From Actinomyces johnsonii (GTDB lineage Bacteria; Actinomycetota; Actinomycetes; Actinomycetales; Actinomycetaceae): 64,000 nt of DNA. The DNA lies in NCBI RefSeq assembly GCF_006546835.1, contig NZ_VICB01000005.1, positions 124,001 through 188,000 of the forward strand, read 5' to 3'. Below the pieces are notes generated by a model. The model searched no databases and had not been told where the DNA came from. It saw only the letters and a program-made list of their open reading frames with translations. Below, piece by piece: positions 19,662 to 27,880 of this stretch (within the stretch, counting starts at the first letter, position 1; each line of letters opens with the position of its first letter). Position numbers and translations under genes: made by a program.

Positions 19662-19801
19662 CACACGAGCTCATCTCGTTGGGGAGAATGTACCGCGTGC
19701 GAGTGCGCTCGGCCGCCTCCCCGCACTCATGTGATCAGCCCCACCTCGACAGGGTGTCCGGATGCGGACGGCACCGCAGGCAGGCCGCCCGCGCCCGGGC
19801 C

Positions 19802-21289
19802 TCACTTCTTGCGGTACAGGGACTTGGTGGCGTAGACCGGCTCGTTAGTGACCTGGACCCCCAGGGCGCGGAAGATGCCCTCGTCCACGGACCCCAGGAT
19901 CGTGGAGGTGTGGACGTCGCAGCCCCGCAGCGTCTCGAGCTGGTCGAGGGCCTTGCGGGCGTTGTCGTCCCCGTTGGCGGACACGGCCAGGGCGATGAGC
20001 ACCTCGTCGGTGTGCAGCCGCGGGTTGCGGCTGCCCAGTCCCTGAGTCTTGAGCTTCTGGATCGGCTCGATGGAGGCCGGGGCCAGCAGGTCGACGCTGT
20101 CATCGATCCCGGCCAGGACCTTGAGGGCGTTGAGCAGCATCGCCGAGGAGCAGCCCAGCAGAGCCGAGGTCTTACCCGTCACGATGCGCCCGTCGGGCAG
20201 CTCGATCGCCGAGGCGGGCTCACCGGTGGCCGCCGCCACCTCCAGCGTGGGCGGCACGACAGGACGGTCCTCCTTGCTGACCCCCACCTTGGCCATGAGC
20301 AGCGCGATCCGTTGGGACTGGACGGGGGCGATGACGTCGCGCTTCTCGGTCACCAGGGCCCGGTAGTAGCGGCGGATGATCTCCTGGCTGGCGGCCTGCC
20401 GGCAGGCCTCGTCATCGCAGATGCAGTTACCTGCCATGTTGACGCCCATGTCCGTGGGGGAGGTGTAGGGCGAGGACCCCAGGATCTCCTCGAACAGACG
20501 GGTCAGGACCGGGAAGACCTCAACGTCGCGGTTGTAGTTGACGGTCTGGACGCCGTGGGCCGCCAGGTGGAAGGGGTCGATCATGTTGACGTCGTCGAGG
20601 TCCGCGGTGGCGGCCTCGTAGGCGATGTTGACCGGGTGGTCCAGGGGGAGGTTCCAGATCGGGAAGGTCTCGAACTTCGCGTAGCCCGAGGAGATGCCCC
20701 GCAGGTGGTCGTGGTAGATCTGGGACAGGCAGGTGGCCATCTTGCCGCTGCCCGGGCCGGGGGCGGTGACGACCACGAGGTCCCGGCGGGTCTCGATGTA
20801 CTCGTTGCGCCCGTATCCCTCCTCGGAGACGATGCGGGTGACGTCACCGGGGTAGCCGGGGATGGGGAAGTGACGATAGACCGTGATACCCAGCGACTCC
20901 AGCTTGCGTTTGAAGTCGTGGGCCTGACGATTGTCCTCGGTCCACTGAGTCACGACGACGCTGCCCACGTAGAGCCCGTAGCTGCGGAAGGCGTCGATGT
21001 GGCGCAGCAGGTCGTCCTCGTAGGAGATGCCCAGGTCCGCGCGGACCTTGTTGCGGGCGAGGTGCTTGGCGTTGACTGCCATGACGATCTCGACCTCGTC
21101 GGCCAGCTCGGCGAGCATGACAATCTTGTTGTCCGGGGTGAAGCCCGGCAGCACGCGCGAGGCGTGCATGTCGTCGATGAGCTTGCCGCCGAATTCCAGA
21201 TAGAGCTTGCCGCCGAACTGGGCGCGGCGCTCCGCAATGTGGCTGGACTGCATCCGCAGGTACTTGTCGCGGTCGAATCCGATGCGCAA
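19802..21289 (-). CDS. DUF1846 domain-containing protein
   Basis: A 495-residue soluble protein of the DUF1846 family (P-loop-like and kinase-related folds are known from structures, but the function is unknown). Landmarks: GFDRDKYL at the start, [24 protein letters not shown] near 27, [21 protein letters not shown] near 178 (a glycine-rich phosphate-loop-like motif), and [20 protein letters not shown] near 240. It is followed by the riboflavin leader on the same strand, with no clear terminator between. About 60 nt separate it from the rpsT terminator upstream. Confidence 0.9.
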   Translation of the reverse strand: MRIGFDRDKYLRMQSSHIAERRAQFGGKLYLEFGGKLIDDMHASRVLPGFTPDNKIVMLAELADEVEIVMAVNAKHLARNKVRADLGISYEDDLLRHIDAFRSYGLYVGSVVVTQWTEDNRQAHDFKRKLESLGITVYRHFPIPGYPGDVTRIVSEEGYGRNEYIETRRDLVVVTAPGPGSGKMATCLSQIYHDHLRGISSGYAKFETFPIWNLPLDHPVNIAYEAATADLDDVNMIDPFHLAAHGVQTVNYNRDVEVFPVLTRLFEEILGSSPYTSPTDMGVNMAGNCICDDEACRQAASQEIIRRYYRALVTEKRDVIAPVQSQRIALLMAKVGVSKEDRPVVPPTLEVAAATGEPASAIELPDGRIVTGKTSALLGCSSAMLLNALKVLAGIDDSVDLLAPASIEPIQKLKTQGLGSRNPRLHTDEVLIALAVSANGDDNARKALDQLETLRGCDVHTSTILGSVDEGIFRALGVQVTNEPVYATKSLYRKK

Positions 21290-21334
21290 TGGGCTCTCCT
21301 TGAAGCGGTCTGATGAACGGGGTGAGGGATACGG

Positions 21335-21371
21335 AAAAAGGGGAGGGCGCCTCCCCGGTGGGAGGCGCCCT
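21335..21371 (-). terminator. rpsT: Rho-independent terminator of rpsT
   Basis: On the minus strand GGGCGCCTCC (21370-21361) pairs with GGAGGCGCCC (21354-21345), followed by TCCCC and a TTTTT run (21339-21335). This is the best intrinsic terminator in the window. Confidence 0.9.
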
Positions 21372-21396
21372 TCAGATGCTCACTGCTGCGGTGGCC

Positions 21397-21657
21397 TCAG
21401 AGCGAGGCGACGCGCTTGGCGAGCTTAGACTTTCGGTTGGCGGCCTGGTTCTTGTGGATGACGCCCTTGGAGACGGCCTTGTCCAGCTTGCGGGAGGCGG
21501 CCTTGAGATGCTCGAGCGCGGCGTCCTTGTCACCGGCCTCGACAGCCTCGCGCACGCGGCGCACGTAGGTCTTGAGCTCGGACTTGACGGACTTGTTGCG
21601 CAGGCGGGCCTTCTCGTTGGTCCTAATACGCTTGATCTGGGACTTGATGTTCGCCAC
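21397..21657 (-). CDS. rpsT: 30S ribosomal protein S20
   Basis: An 86-residue basic helical protein that binds 16S rRNA early in 30S assembly. It starts at GTG 21657 ([22 protein letters not shown]), preceded by GAGAAAG; longer upstream readings are not family-like. The [19 protein letters not shown] segment near residue 55 is diagnostic. It is monocistronic, with its own terminator. In related actinobacteria rpsT lies near holA and lepA; here rib genes and other modules separate them. Confidence 0.97.
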   Translation of the reverse strand: MANIKSQIKRIRTNEKARLRNKSVKSELKTYVRRVREAVEAGDKDAALEHLKAASRKLDKAVSKGVIHKNQAANRKSKLAKRVASL

Positions 21658-21897
21658 GGTGAAACTTTCTCGCGTCTGATTGGTCAATGGCCGGAGAGAG
21701 GGTTCGCGCCACGGGCTGACATGAGGTGGTGGGGCACCTGGCTGACCCGGTCGCCGGACCCCGCAGCCGGCCAGGCCAGAGGTCCAGTAGGCGACTGTAT
21801 CATTCAGGATCCCCGTGTCCCCAGGCGTGAAACGGGGTGCAGGCGTGAGGTGTATCGCCCCATGACCCGCTGCGCTCAGACTGTGCTCCGGATGTGC

Positions 21898-22524
21898 TCA
21901 GGAGTGGTGGTGGCGGCGCAGGGTGGCGACGACGCCGTCGAAGACCTGCCGGCTCATCGTGGCCCCCTCGCGTCGCACCGAGGCCGGCTCCACCAGGAGC
22001 AGGCGGTCCAGGCGCACCTCGCTGGGGCGGCCCTGACGGTCCCAGTCGCCAGTGCCGACGTCGTGCCAGAAGCGACCCCAGCGCGCCTCCTGAGCGGCAT
22101 CTCGATCATGGTCCTTGCTCGTCATCTGGGCCGCAACGAGGCAGGCCTCGTGGCGGGCCAGAATCAGCACCGGCCGATCCTTGCCCTGAGCGGGATCCTC
22201 CTCGAAGGGAACCCAGGCCCACACCACTTCACCGGGGTCGGCGTCGCCGTCGGGGTCGGGGGAGTAGCTGAAGGCGGGCAGTCCCAGGGCGGAGATGTCG
22301 TAGACGCCGACCCCCCGAGGGGAGGACGACGTGGGTGATGATTTGGGCGAACGGGCTCGAACGGGCGCAGTGGGTTTGCCGGGGTCCGCAGATCCGGCCG
22401 GCGTACTCCCGGACGGGTCCGGCGAGGTCGACGGCTTTTGGGCGAGTGCGTCGCTCACGGCGTCGGAGGCGGCGCGACCGAGCAGGCTGAGGATCCGATT
22501 GAGCAGACTGGCCATGGGCGCCAC
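21898..22524 (-). CDS. PemK/MazF-like protein with long N-terminal extension
   Basis: A 208-residue protein. The last 115 residues resemble the PemK/MazF fold: PGEVVWAWVPFEEDP near 96, GKDRPVLILAR near 113, a central WHDVGTGDWDRQGRPSEVRLDRLLLV stretch (positions about 150-175), and a C-terminal helix. The first 75 residues are a helical start followed by a Ser/Pro-rich linker. No antitoxin gene is visible next to it, so it may not be a classical toxin. Met at 22515 is an alternative start. Confidence 0.7.
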   Translation of the reverse strand: MAPMASLLNRILSLLGRAASDAVSDALAQKPSTSPDPSGSTPAGSADPGKPTAPVRARSPKSSPTSSSPRGVGVYDISALGLPAFSYSPDPDGDADPGEVVWAWVPFEEDPAQGKDRPVLILARHEACLVAAQMTSKDHDRDAAQEARWGRFWHDVGTGDWDRQGRPSEVRLDRLLLVEPASVRREGATMSRQVFDGVVATLRRHHHS

Positions 22525-22591
22525 CCTATCGTCTGGCGAGAGTGCCGGGACGCCGTGGCCGCCGAGGGTCGGTGCCGGTGACCAACAACGC

Positions 22592-22626
22592 GGTGGTCCT
22601 CTCCCCGGTGTGGGGAGAGGACCACC
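22592..22626 (-). terminator. 15-bp hairpin downstream of the secreted-protein array
   Basis: A perfect 15-bp inverted repeat (GGTGGTCCTCTCCCC with its complement) around a 5-nt loop, about 45 nt after the stop of the last secreted paralog. It lacks a T-run but probably ends that transcription unit. Confidence 0.6.
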
Positions 22627-22672
22627 GGTGATGCCGCGGATCGCGGTGACTTGCGGTGCGTGCCCGAAGGTT

Positions 22673-24199
22673 CTAGTTCTTCGTGCGCGTCACAGCGGTG
22701 CAGACCGCGAAGGATGCGGCCTCGATACCGGCGCCGCTGTCGGCGACGTCGATCTGGGTGGTCAGTCCCTTGGAGGGATCCTTGGCGTCGCAGGTGCCCA
22801 GGGCCTTCCAGCCGTCCTCGGTGATCGCGTCGGCGTTGATCGTGTACGTGTTCCAGAAGGTCATGGTGGTTGTGGAGTTTCCGGGCATGGGGTCTCCCGT
22901 TGGCAGCCAGACGGAACCGTCCTCCCGGAAAACGAAGGCGTTGATGTCGACTCGCCACGGGAGGCCGGTGCCCCACATGTTCCGTATATCGACGCCGGCG
23001 GGGAGGTGGGGTCGCAGGACGACGTCGGAGGTTCTCCCCTCGGCGTCGGTCTTGTTGGTGAAGGTGACGGTGTACTCGACCTCGACCTTGTAGGTGCCGG
23101 TGGGAGCGACCTCGATGCTGCTCTGGGAGCTCTTGGCCGAGACCTCGCCGACGGGACGGTCGTCGGTGTAGTCGCTGGAGAAGGTCTGGTCACCGGTGGT
23201 GACTCCGGCTGTGATCGTGTTGCGCCCGACGACGCCGGTCAGGTCCACCTGGCAGGTGACTTCTTTACCCTCGGGCACTTTCGCCTTGCCGCTGGAGACC
23301 TTGAGGTTCTCTGCCGGTCCCTTGGCAGAGACGACCTCGCCGCCGAAGGCGGTCAGGTCGCAGGTCAGGGCGGTGACCTGGGCCTGTCCTTTAGAGCGGC
23401 TTGCGGAGATGGTGAAGTCGGACAGGGGGGTGGTCGAGTCGTTCTTCGCTTTCATGGTGAAGCGCCCGGCGTCCTTGGCGGCGCCGTCGACCTTGACCGC
23501 CTCGGTGGTGACGGTGGTGTGGGGCGTACTGGCTGCCGGCTTCTGCGCCGTAGCCGTGGGCCTGAGAACCAGACTGCTCGTGGAGGTCGCGATCGTGGGG
23601 GTGAAGCTGTAACTACGCGCATCGGTACCGGGCGACACCGCCGTGGCCCCGAGGTCTAGGTCGAAGGAGGAGCTCTTGTTCCACAGGATGGTGAACTTGG
23701 GCTTGTAGGTCAGGCTCAGGTGCTCCGGAGTGCAGGTGACGGCTTCGACCTCGCCGGCGCTGTCCCCGAAGTCGTTGTAGTGCAGCTGATCGGAGGTGCC
23801 CAGGCCTGAGTCGCCCCACTTGGTCTCGGGCGCGCCCTCACCGCCCTGAGCGTAGAAGGTGCTCGTCCCGGCGACGCGGTCCGGCGAGGGGCAGGTCCAG
23901 GTCCACTGGCCCGGCACGGAGTCCGCCTCAATGGTGACGGTGGGCTTCTGCCAGGGTGCGATCGCGGAGGGGATGTGGACCTTCCAGCTCAGGCAGTCAG
24001 TGGCGTCGTCGGAGCCGTGGCAGCCGGCACCGGCCATGTTGTAACGCCCCTCGACGGTGATGCCGGTGTCGGGCGCAGTGGTGGGGGTAGCGGCGCTCGC
24101 TGGAGCGGCGACGGTGCCGGCGGCGAGCAGGGGGAGAGCCATGGCGACGCCTAGGAGGCGTCGCCATGACCGAGCGGGATGAGAAGGTGGGGTGTGCAT
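22673..24199 (-). CDS. Secreted protein of a tandem paralog family, copy 1
   Basis: 508 residues, start ATG 24199 (MHTPPSHPARSWRRLLG), with AGAAAGG upstream. A Sec signal peptide (RR, then ALPLLAAGTVAAPASA) gives a mature protein from about residue 34. The N-terminal domain has paired Cys (GAGCHGSDD, DCLSW, WTWTCPSP, AVTCTPEHLSL). The middle carries DAGRFTMKAKNDS..PLSDFTIS. The C-terminal domain has YTVTFTNKTDAEG and ends in a Cys-containing VCTAVTRTKN. There is no LPXTG motif or C-terminal membrane helix, so it should be released or held by other means. The beta-rich pattern suggests Ig-like or adhesin-type domains; function unknown. Its central and C-terminal parts are close to copies 2 and 3, while the N-terminal domain has diverged. 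Confidence 0.8.
   Translation of the reverse strand: MHTPPSHPARSWRRLLGVAMALPLLAAGTVAAPASAATPTTAPDTGITVEGRYNMAGAGCHGSDDATDCLSWKVHIPSAIAPWQKPTVTIEADSVPGQWTWTCPSPDRVAGTSTFYAQGGEGAPETKWGDSGLGTSDQLHYNDFGDSAGEVEAVTCTPEHLSLTYKPKFTILWNKSSSFDLDLGATAVSPGTDARSYSFTPTIATSTSSLVLRPTATAQKPAASTPHTTVTTEAVKVDGAAKDAGRFTMKAKNDSTTPLSDFTISASRSKGQAQVTALTCDLTAFGGEVVSAKGPAENLKVSSGKAKVPEGKEVTCQVDLTGVVGRNTITAGVTTGDQTFSSDYTDDRPVGEVSAKSSQSSIEVAPTGTYKVEVEYTVTFTNKTDAEGRTSDVVLRPHLPAGVDIRNMWGTGLPWRVDINAFVFREDGSVWLPTGDPMPGNSTTTMTFWNTYTINADAITEDGWKALGTCDAKDPSKGLTTQIDVADSGAGIEAASFAVCTAVTRTKN
24140..24168 (-). repeat. Hairpin inside signal-peptide codons, copy 1
   Basis: A 12-bp perfect inverted repeat (CATGGCGACGCC / GGCGTCGCCATG, 5-nt loop TAGGA on the plus strand) inside the codons for RRLLGVAMA. 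The same hairpin is present at the matching place in copies 2 and 3. Confidence 0.8.
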
Positions 24200-24331
24200 G
24201 AGCACGCCTTTCTCCGAGATGATCGGGAGGGGAACCAATGGTCCTGTTAATATACCGTTAAGAAGGACATTATCGAAAGGTTGGATCAGTTCTACTGGCG
24301 CCCGATTTTTTCGTTTCGTAAGATAAATACT

Positions 24332-24375
24332 ACGAAGGTCGGGTAGGCGACTACTTTCGCCTACCCGACCTTCGT
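24332..24375 (-). terminator. 19-bp perfect hairpin between paralogs 2 and 1
   Basis: ACGAAGGTCGGGTAGGCGA and its exact complement around a 6-nt loop, about 30 nt after the copy 2 stop on the minus strand. It is followed by an AT-rich stretch rather than a clean T-run. It probably separates the transcription of neighbouring paralogs. Confidence 0.7.
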
Positions 24376-24405
24376 CTATTCAGGTCGACTGACCGGTGTC
24401 CGTGG

Positions 24406-25917
24406 TCAGTTCTCCGTGCGCGTCACGGGGGTACAGATCGAGTGGGTCCCGGCCTCGATGCCGGCGTGGCTGTCGGCGACGTCGATCTGGGTGGTCAGTC
24501 CCTTGGAGGGGTCCTGGGGGTTGCAGGTGCCCAGGGCCTTCCAACCATCCTCGGTGATCGCCTCGGCGTTGACCGTGTAGGTGTTCAAGAAGGTCATCGT
24601 GGTTGACGAGTTGGCGTTCAGGGAATCACTGGTACGCAATGACAAGGAGCCGTCGTCCTGGATGGCGTAGCTGTCCGGGCCAACCCACCACGGGGTACCA
24701 GTACCCGTCACGCTCTTGAGAGTGAAGCCGGCGGGGACCTGAGGCCGCAGGACGATATCCGAGCTGTACCCGTCGGCATCGGTGGTGTTGGTGAAGGTGA
24801 CGGTGTAGCCGACCTCGACCTCGTAGGTGCCGGTGGGGTCAGCCTCAACGCCGAGGTCAGTGGGCTGGACCGTAACCTCGCCGAGTGGGCGGTAGTCGAA
24901 GAAGTCGTTGGAGAAGGTCTGGTCGCCGGTGGTGAGTCCGACTGTGATCGTGTTGCGTCCGGCGACGCCGGTCAGGTCCACCTGGCAGGTGATCTCCTTG
25001 CCCTGGGGTACCTTCGCTTTGCCGCTGGAGACTTTGAGGTTCTCGGCCGGTCCCTTGGCGGAGACGACCTCGCCGCCGAAGGCGGTCAGATCGCAGGTCA
25101 GGGCGGTCACCTGTGACCGTCCCCTGGATCTGCCTGCGGAGATGGTGAAGTCGGACAGGGGTGTGGTTGAGTCGTTCCTCGCCGTCATGGTGAAGCGCCC
25201 GGCGTCCCTGGCGGCGCCGTCGACCTTGACCGCCTCGGTGGTGACGGTGGCGTGAGGAGCGCTGGCTGCCGGCTTCTGCGCCGTGACAGTGGGCCGAAGA
25301 ATCGCGTTGCGCGTGGAGACGTCGATCGTTGGTGTGAAGTGATAGCTGCGCGTATCCGCGCCGGGCTTTACCGCCGTGGCCCCGAGATCCAGGTCGAGGT
25401 AGGAGCTCTTGTCCCAGGCGGCGTTGAAGTTGACCTCGTAGGTCAGACTCAGGTGCTCGGGAGTGCAGGTGATCGCCTTGACCGATCCTGCGCTGTCCCC
25501 GTTGTGGTTGTAGTACAGGCTGTCGAGGAGGCCCAGGTCGGATTCGGCCAGAATGGCTGGGGGGTCGCCCTGGTCCCTCTTGATGTAGAAGGCGCTCGTC
25601 CCGGCCACCTTGTCACCGTCCGGCGTGGGGCAGGTCCAGGTCAACTGGCCCGGCACGGAGTCGGCCTCAATGGTGACGTTGGTAGAGCCCTTCGGGGTGA
25701 TGGCCGATGGAACACGAACTCTCCAGCTCAGACATCCCTCGGCATTGTCGGAGCCGTGGCAGCCGGCACCGGCCGTGTTGTAACGTCCCTCCACGGTGAT
25801 GTCGGCATCAGCGGACGCCGGAGCGGCGACGGTGCCGGCGGCGAGTAGGGGGAGAGCCATGGCGACGCCTAGGAGGCGTCGCCATGGCCGAGCGGGATGA
25901 GAAGGTGGGGTGTGCAT
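24406..25917 (-). CDS. Secreted protein of a tandem paralog family, copy 2
   Basis: 503 residues from ATG 25917, with the same leader as copies 1 and 3 and the same upstream GAGAAAGGCGTGCTC. After the signal peptide the mature part starts near ADADITVEGRYNTAG. It keeps the Cys pairs (GAGCHGSD, GCLSW, LTWTCPTP, AITCTPEHLS). The central block DLTAFGGEVVSAKGPAENLKV is almost identical to the other copies. The C-terminal region EVGYTVTFTNTTDADGYSS ends VTRTEN. No wall anchor is visible. The region from about residue 220 to 400 is nearly identical between copies while other parts vary, a pattern fitting gene conversion plus local diversification. Confidence 0.8.
   Translation of the reverse strand: MHTPPSHPARPWRRLLGVAMALPLLAAGTVAAPASADADITVEGRYNTAGAGCHGSDNAEGCLSWRVRVPSAITPKGSTNVTIEADSVPGQLTWTCPTPDGDKVAGTSAFYIKRDQGDPPAILAESDLGLLDSLYYNHNGDSAGSVKAITCTPEHLSLTYEVNFNAAWDKSSYLDLDLGATAVKPGADTRSYHFTPTIDVSTRNAILRPTVTAQKPAASAPHATVTTEAVKVDGAARDAGRFTMTARNDSTTPLSDFTISAGRSRGRSQVTALTCDLTAFGGEVVSAKGPAENLKVSSGKAKVPQGKEITCQVDLTGVAGRNTITVGLTTGDQTFSNDFFDYRPLGEVTVQPTDLGVEADPTGTYEVEVGYTVTFTNTTDADGYSSDIVLRPQVPAGFTLKSVTGTGTPWWVGPDSYAIQDDGSLSLRTSDSLNANSSTTMTFLNTYTVNAEAITEDGWKALGTCNPQDPSKGLTTQIDVADSHAGIEAGTHSICTPVTRTEN
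25856..25888 (-). repeat. Hairpin inside signal-peptide codons, copy 2
   Basis: A 14-bp perfect inverted repeat (GCCATGGCGACGCC with its complement, 5-nt loop), starting about 30 nt downstream of the start codon on the transcript. Confidence 0.85.
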
Positions 25918-26048
25918 GAGCACGCCTTTCTCCGAGGTGATCGGGATGGGAACTAATTGCATCATTAATGTACCGACAAGGTGGACATTATTGAAAAGTT
26001 GGATCAGTTCTACTGAGGCTCGGTTTCTCATCTCGTAAGAAAAAGCTA

Positions 26049-26092
26049 CGAAGGTCGGGTAAGCGACGACTTTCGCCTACCCGACCTTCGTC
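26049..26092 (-). terminator. Hairpin between paralogs 3 and 2
   Basis: The same 19-bp element as at 24332-24375 with one mismatch in the stem (TAAGCGA opposite TCGCCTA) and loop CGACTT. It lies about 30 nt after the copy 3 stop. The flanks CTATTCAGGTCGACTGACC are also shared with the first hairpin region. Confidence 0.7.
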
Positions 26093-26121
26093 TATTCAGG
26101 TCGACTGACCGGTGTCCGTGG

Positions 26122-27648
26122 TCAGTTCTCCGTACGCGTCACGGTAGTGCAGACCGAGTAGGTCCCGGCCTCGATGCCGGCGTCGCTGTCGGCGACGTCG
26201 ATCTGGGTAGTCAGTCCCTTAGAGGGGTCCTTGGCGTCGCAGGTGCCCAGGGCCTTCCAGCCCTCCTCGGTGATCGCGTCGGCGTTGACCGTGTAGGTGT
26301 TCAAGAAGGTCATCGTGGTGGACGAACCAGCATACAGGGGCTCGGCCGTCGACAACGACACGGAGCCATCCGGCTCGATGATGTAGTCGTCCATGGTGAT
26401 CCACCACGGGACACCAGTGCCCCACACGCTCTTGAGGGTGAAGCCGGCGGGGAGGTGAGGTCGCAGAATGATATTGGAGCTGTACCCGTCGGCGTCGGTG
26501 GTGTTGGTGAAGGTGACGGTGTAGCCGACCTCGACCTCGTAGGTGCCGGTGGGGGCGGCCTCGATGCCGAGGTCAGTGGGCTGGACCGTGACTTCGCCGA
26601 CGGGGCGGTCGTCGGTGTAGTCGCTGGAGAAGGTCTGGTCGCCGGTGGTGAGTCCGGCCGTGATCGTGTTGCGTCCGACGACGCCGGTCAGGTCCACCTG
26701 GCAGGAGATCTCCTTGCCCTGGGGAACCTTCGCCTTGCCGCTGGAGACCTTGAGGCTCTCGGCCGGTCCCTTGGCAGAGACGACCTCGCCGCCGAAGGCG
26801 GTCAGGTCGCAGGTCAGGGCGGTGACCTGGGCTTGTCCCCTGCCTCGCGAGGCGGAGATGGTGAAGTCGGACAGAGGGGTGGTCGAGTCGTTCTTTGCCT
26901 TCATGGTGAAGCGCCCGGCGTCCTTGGCGGCGCCGTCGACCTTGACCGCCTCGGTGGTGACCGTGGCGTGGGTGGCGCTGGCTGCCGGCTTCTGTGCCGT
27001 AGCCGTGGGCCTGAGAACCTGGCTGGCCGTGGAGGTCGTGATTGTGGGGCTGAAGCTGTAGCTACGCGCATCCGCGCCAGGGGCCGCTGCCGTGGCCCCG
27101 AGGTCCAAGTCGAGGTAGGAGCTCTTGTCCCAGACGGCGTTGAAGTTGACCTCGTAGGTCAGACTCAGGTGCTCAGGAGTGCAGGTGATCGCCTTGACCG
27201 ATCCTGCGCTGTCCCCGTGGTGGTTGTAGTAGAGGCCGGCGAAGAAGTTCAGGTCGGATTCGGCCAGTTTGGCTGGAGGCTCGCCCTCGCCCTTCTTGAT
27301 GTAGAAGGCGCTCGTCCCGGCCACCTTGTCACCGTCCGGCGTGGGGCAGGTCCAGGTCCACTGGCCCGGCACGGAGTCCGCTTCGATGGTGATGTTGGTG
27401 GAGCTGTTCGGGGCTATGTCGGAGGGGACGCGAACTCCCCAGCTCAGGCAGCCGGCGGCGTCATCGGAGCCGTGGCAGCCGGCACCGGCCGTGTTGTAAC
27501 GCCCCTCAACGGTGATGCCGGTATCAGGTGCGGCGGCAGAGGTAGCGGCGCTCGCTGGAGCGGTACCGGCGGCGAGCAGGGGGAGAGCCATGGCGACGCC
27601 CAGGAGGCGTCGCCATGGCCGAGCGGGATGAGAAGGTGGGGTGTGCAT
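26122..27648 (-). CDS. Secreted protein of a tandem paralog family, copy 3
   Basis: 508 residues from ATG 27648. The signal peptide is followed by ATSAAAPDTGITVEG at the mature start. It has the same Cys-bearing N-terminal domain (GAGCHGSDD, GCLSW, WTWTCPTP), the conserved central block, and a C-terminal domain with YTVTFTNTTDADGYSS and STTMTFLNTYTVNADA. No LPXTG motif. It has the clearest promoter of the family upstream (27698-27725). The N-terminal domain is closer to copy 2 than to copy 1. Confidence 0.8.
   Translation of the reverse strand: MHTPPSHPARPWRRLLGVAMALPLLAAGTAPASAATSAAAPDTGITVEGRYNTAGAGCHGSDDAAGCLSWGVRVPSDIAPNSSTNITIEADSVPGQWTWTCPTPDGDKVAGTSAFYIKKGEGEPPAKLAESDLNFFAGLYYNHHGDSAGSVKAITCTPEHLSLTYEVNFNAVWDKSSYLDLDLGATAAAPGADARSYSFSPTITTSTASQVLRPTATAQKPAASATHATVTTEAVKVDGAAKDAGRFTMKAKNDSTTPLSDFTISASRGRGQAQVTALTCDLTAFGGEVVSAKGPAESLKVSSGKAKVPQGKEISCQVDLTGVVGRNTITAGLTTGDQTFSSDYTDDRPVGEVTVQPTDLGIEAAPTGTYEVEVGYTVTFTNTTDADGYSSNIILRPHLPAGFTLKSVWGTGVPWWITMDDYIIEPDGSVSLSTAEPLYAGSSTTMTFLNTYTVNADAITEEGWKALGTCDAKDPSKGLTTQIDVADSDAGIEAGTYSVCTTVTRTEN
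27587..27619 (-). repeat. Hairpin inside signal-peptide codons, copy 3
   Basis: A 14-bp perfect inverted repeat identical in arms to copy 2; the loop is CAGGA instead of TAGGA on the plus strand. Confidence 0.85.
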
Positions 27649-27697
27649 GAGCACGCCTTTCTCCGAGGTGATCGGGATGGGAACCAATTGCCTTGTC

Positions 27698-27725
27698 AAT
27701 ATACCGTTAAGAAGGGCATTATCAA
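27698..27725 (-). promoter_or_regulatory. Promoter of secreted paralog 3
   Basis: Minus strand TTGATA (27725-27720), 16-nt spacer, TATATT (27703-27698), then a leader of about 45 nt to the ATG. The sequence CGGTATATT, or close variants, is also found ahead of copies 1, 2 and 4, so each copy seems to have its own promoter. Confidence 0.65.
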
Positions 27726-27749
27726 AAGGTTGGATCAATTCTACTGACA

Positions 27750-27791
27750 CCCAGTGTCTTCCGACCCTCCTCGGTGATCGTGTCTGGAGCT
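27750..27791 (-). pseudogene. Short remnant of a paralog C-terminal coding region
   Basis: The plus-strand sequence here (CCCAGTGTCTTCCG, then CCTCCTCGGTGATCG) matches the part of copy 3 around 26247-26288 that encodes ITEEGWKALG, with about three quarters of 42 positions identical. It stands alone between copy 3 and copy 4, so it is probably a leftover of recombination within the array. Confidence 0.5.
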
Positions 27792-27815
27792 GGATGAGAA
27801 TGGACCGCAAATTAA

Positions 27816-27862
27816 GACAAAGGTCGGATGTGCGAAGACTCGTCGCACATCCGACCTTTGTC
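27816..27862 (-). terminator. 20-bp perfect hairpin between paralogs 4 and 3
   Basis: GACAAAGGTCGGATGTGCGA and its exact complement around a 7-nt loop, about 20 nt after the copy 4 stop. Related in part (AAGGTCGG) to the other two intergenic hairpins but distinct in sequence. Confidence 0.7.
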
Positions 27863-27880
27863 GTTCTGTTCTCCGTGCTT

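Noticed and set aside
21689-21897. tRNA gene or small RNA between rpsT and the PemK-like gene
   Set aside because: No acceptor stem or TTCGA-type T-loop was found. No tRNA-like fold was noticed elsewhere in the window by eye either; a covariance-model scan would settle this.
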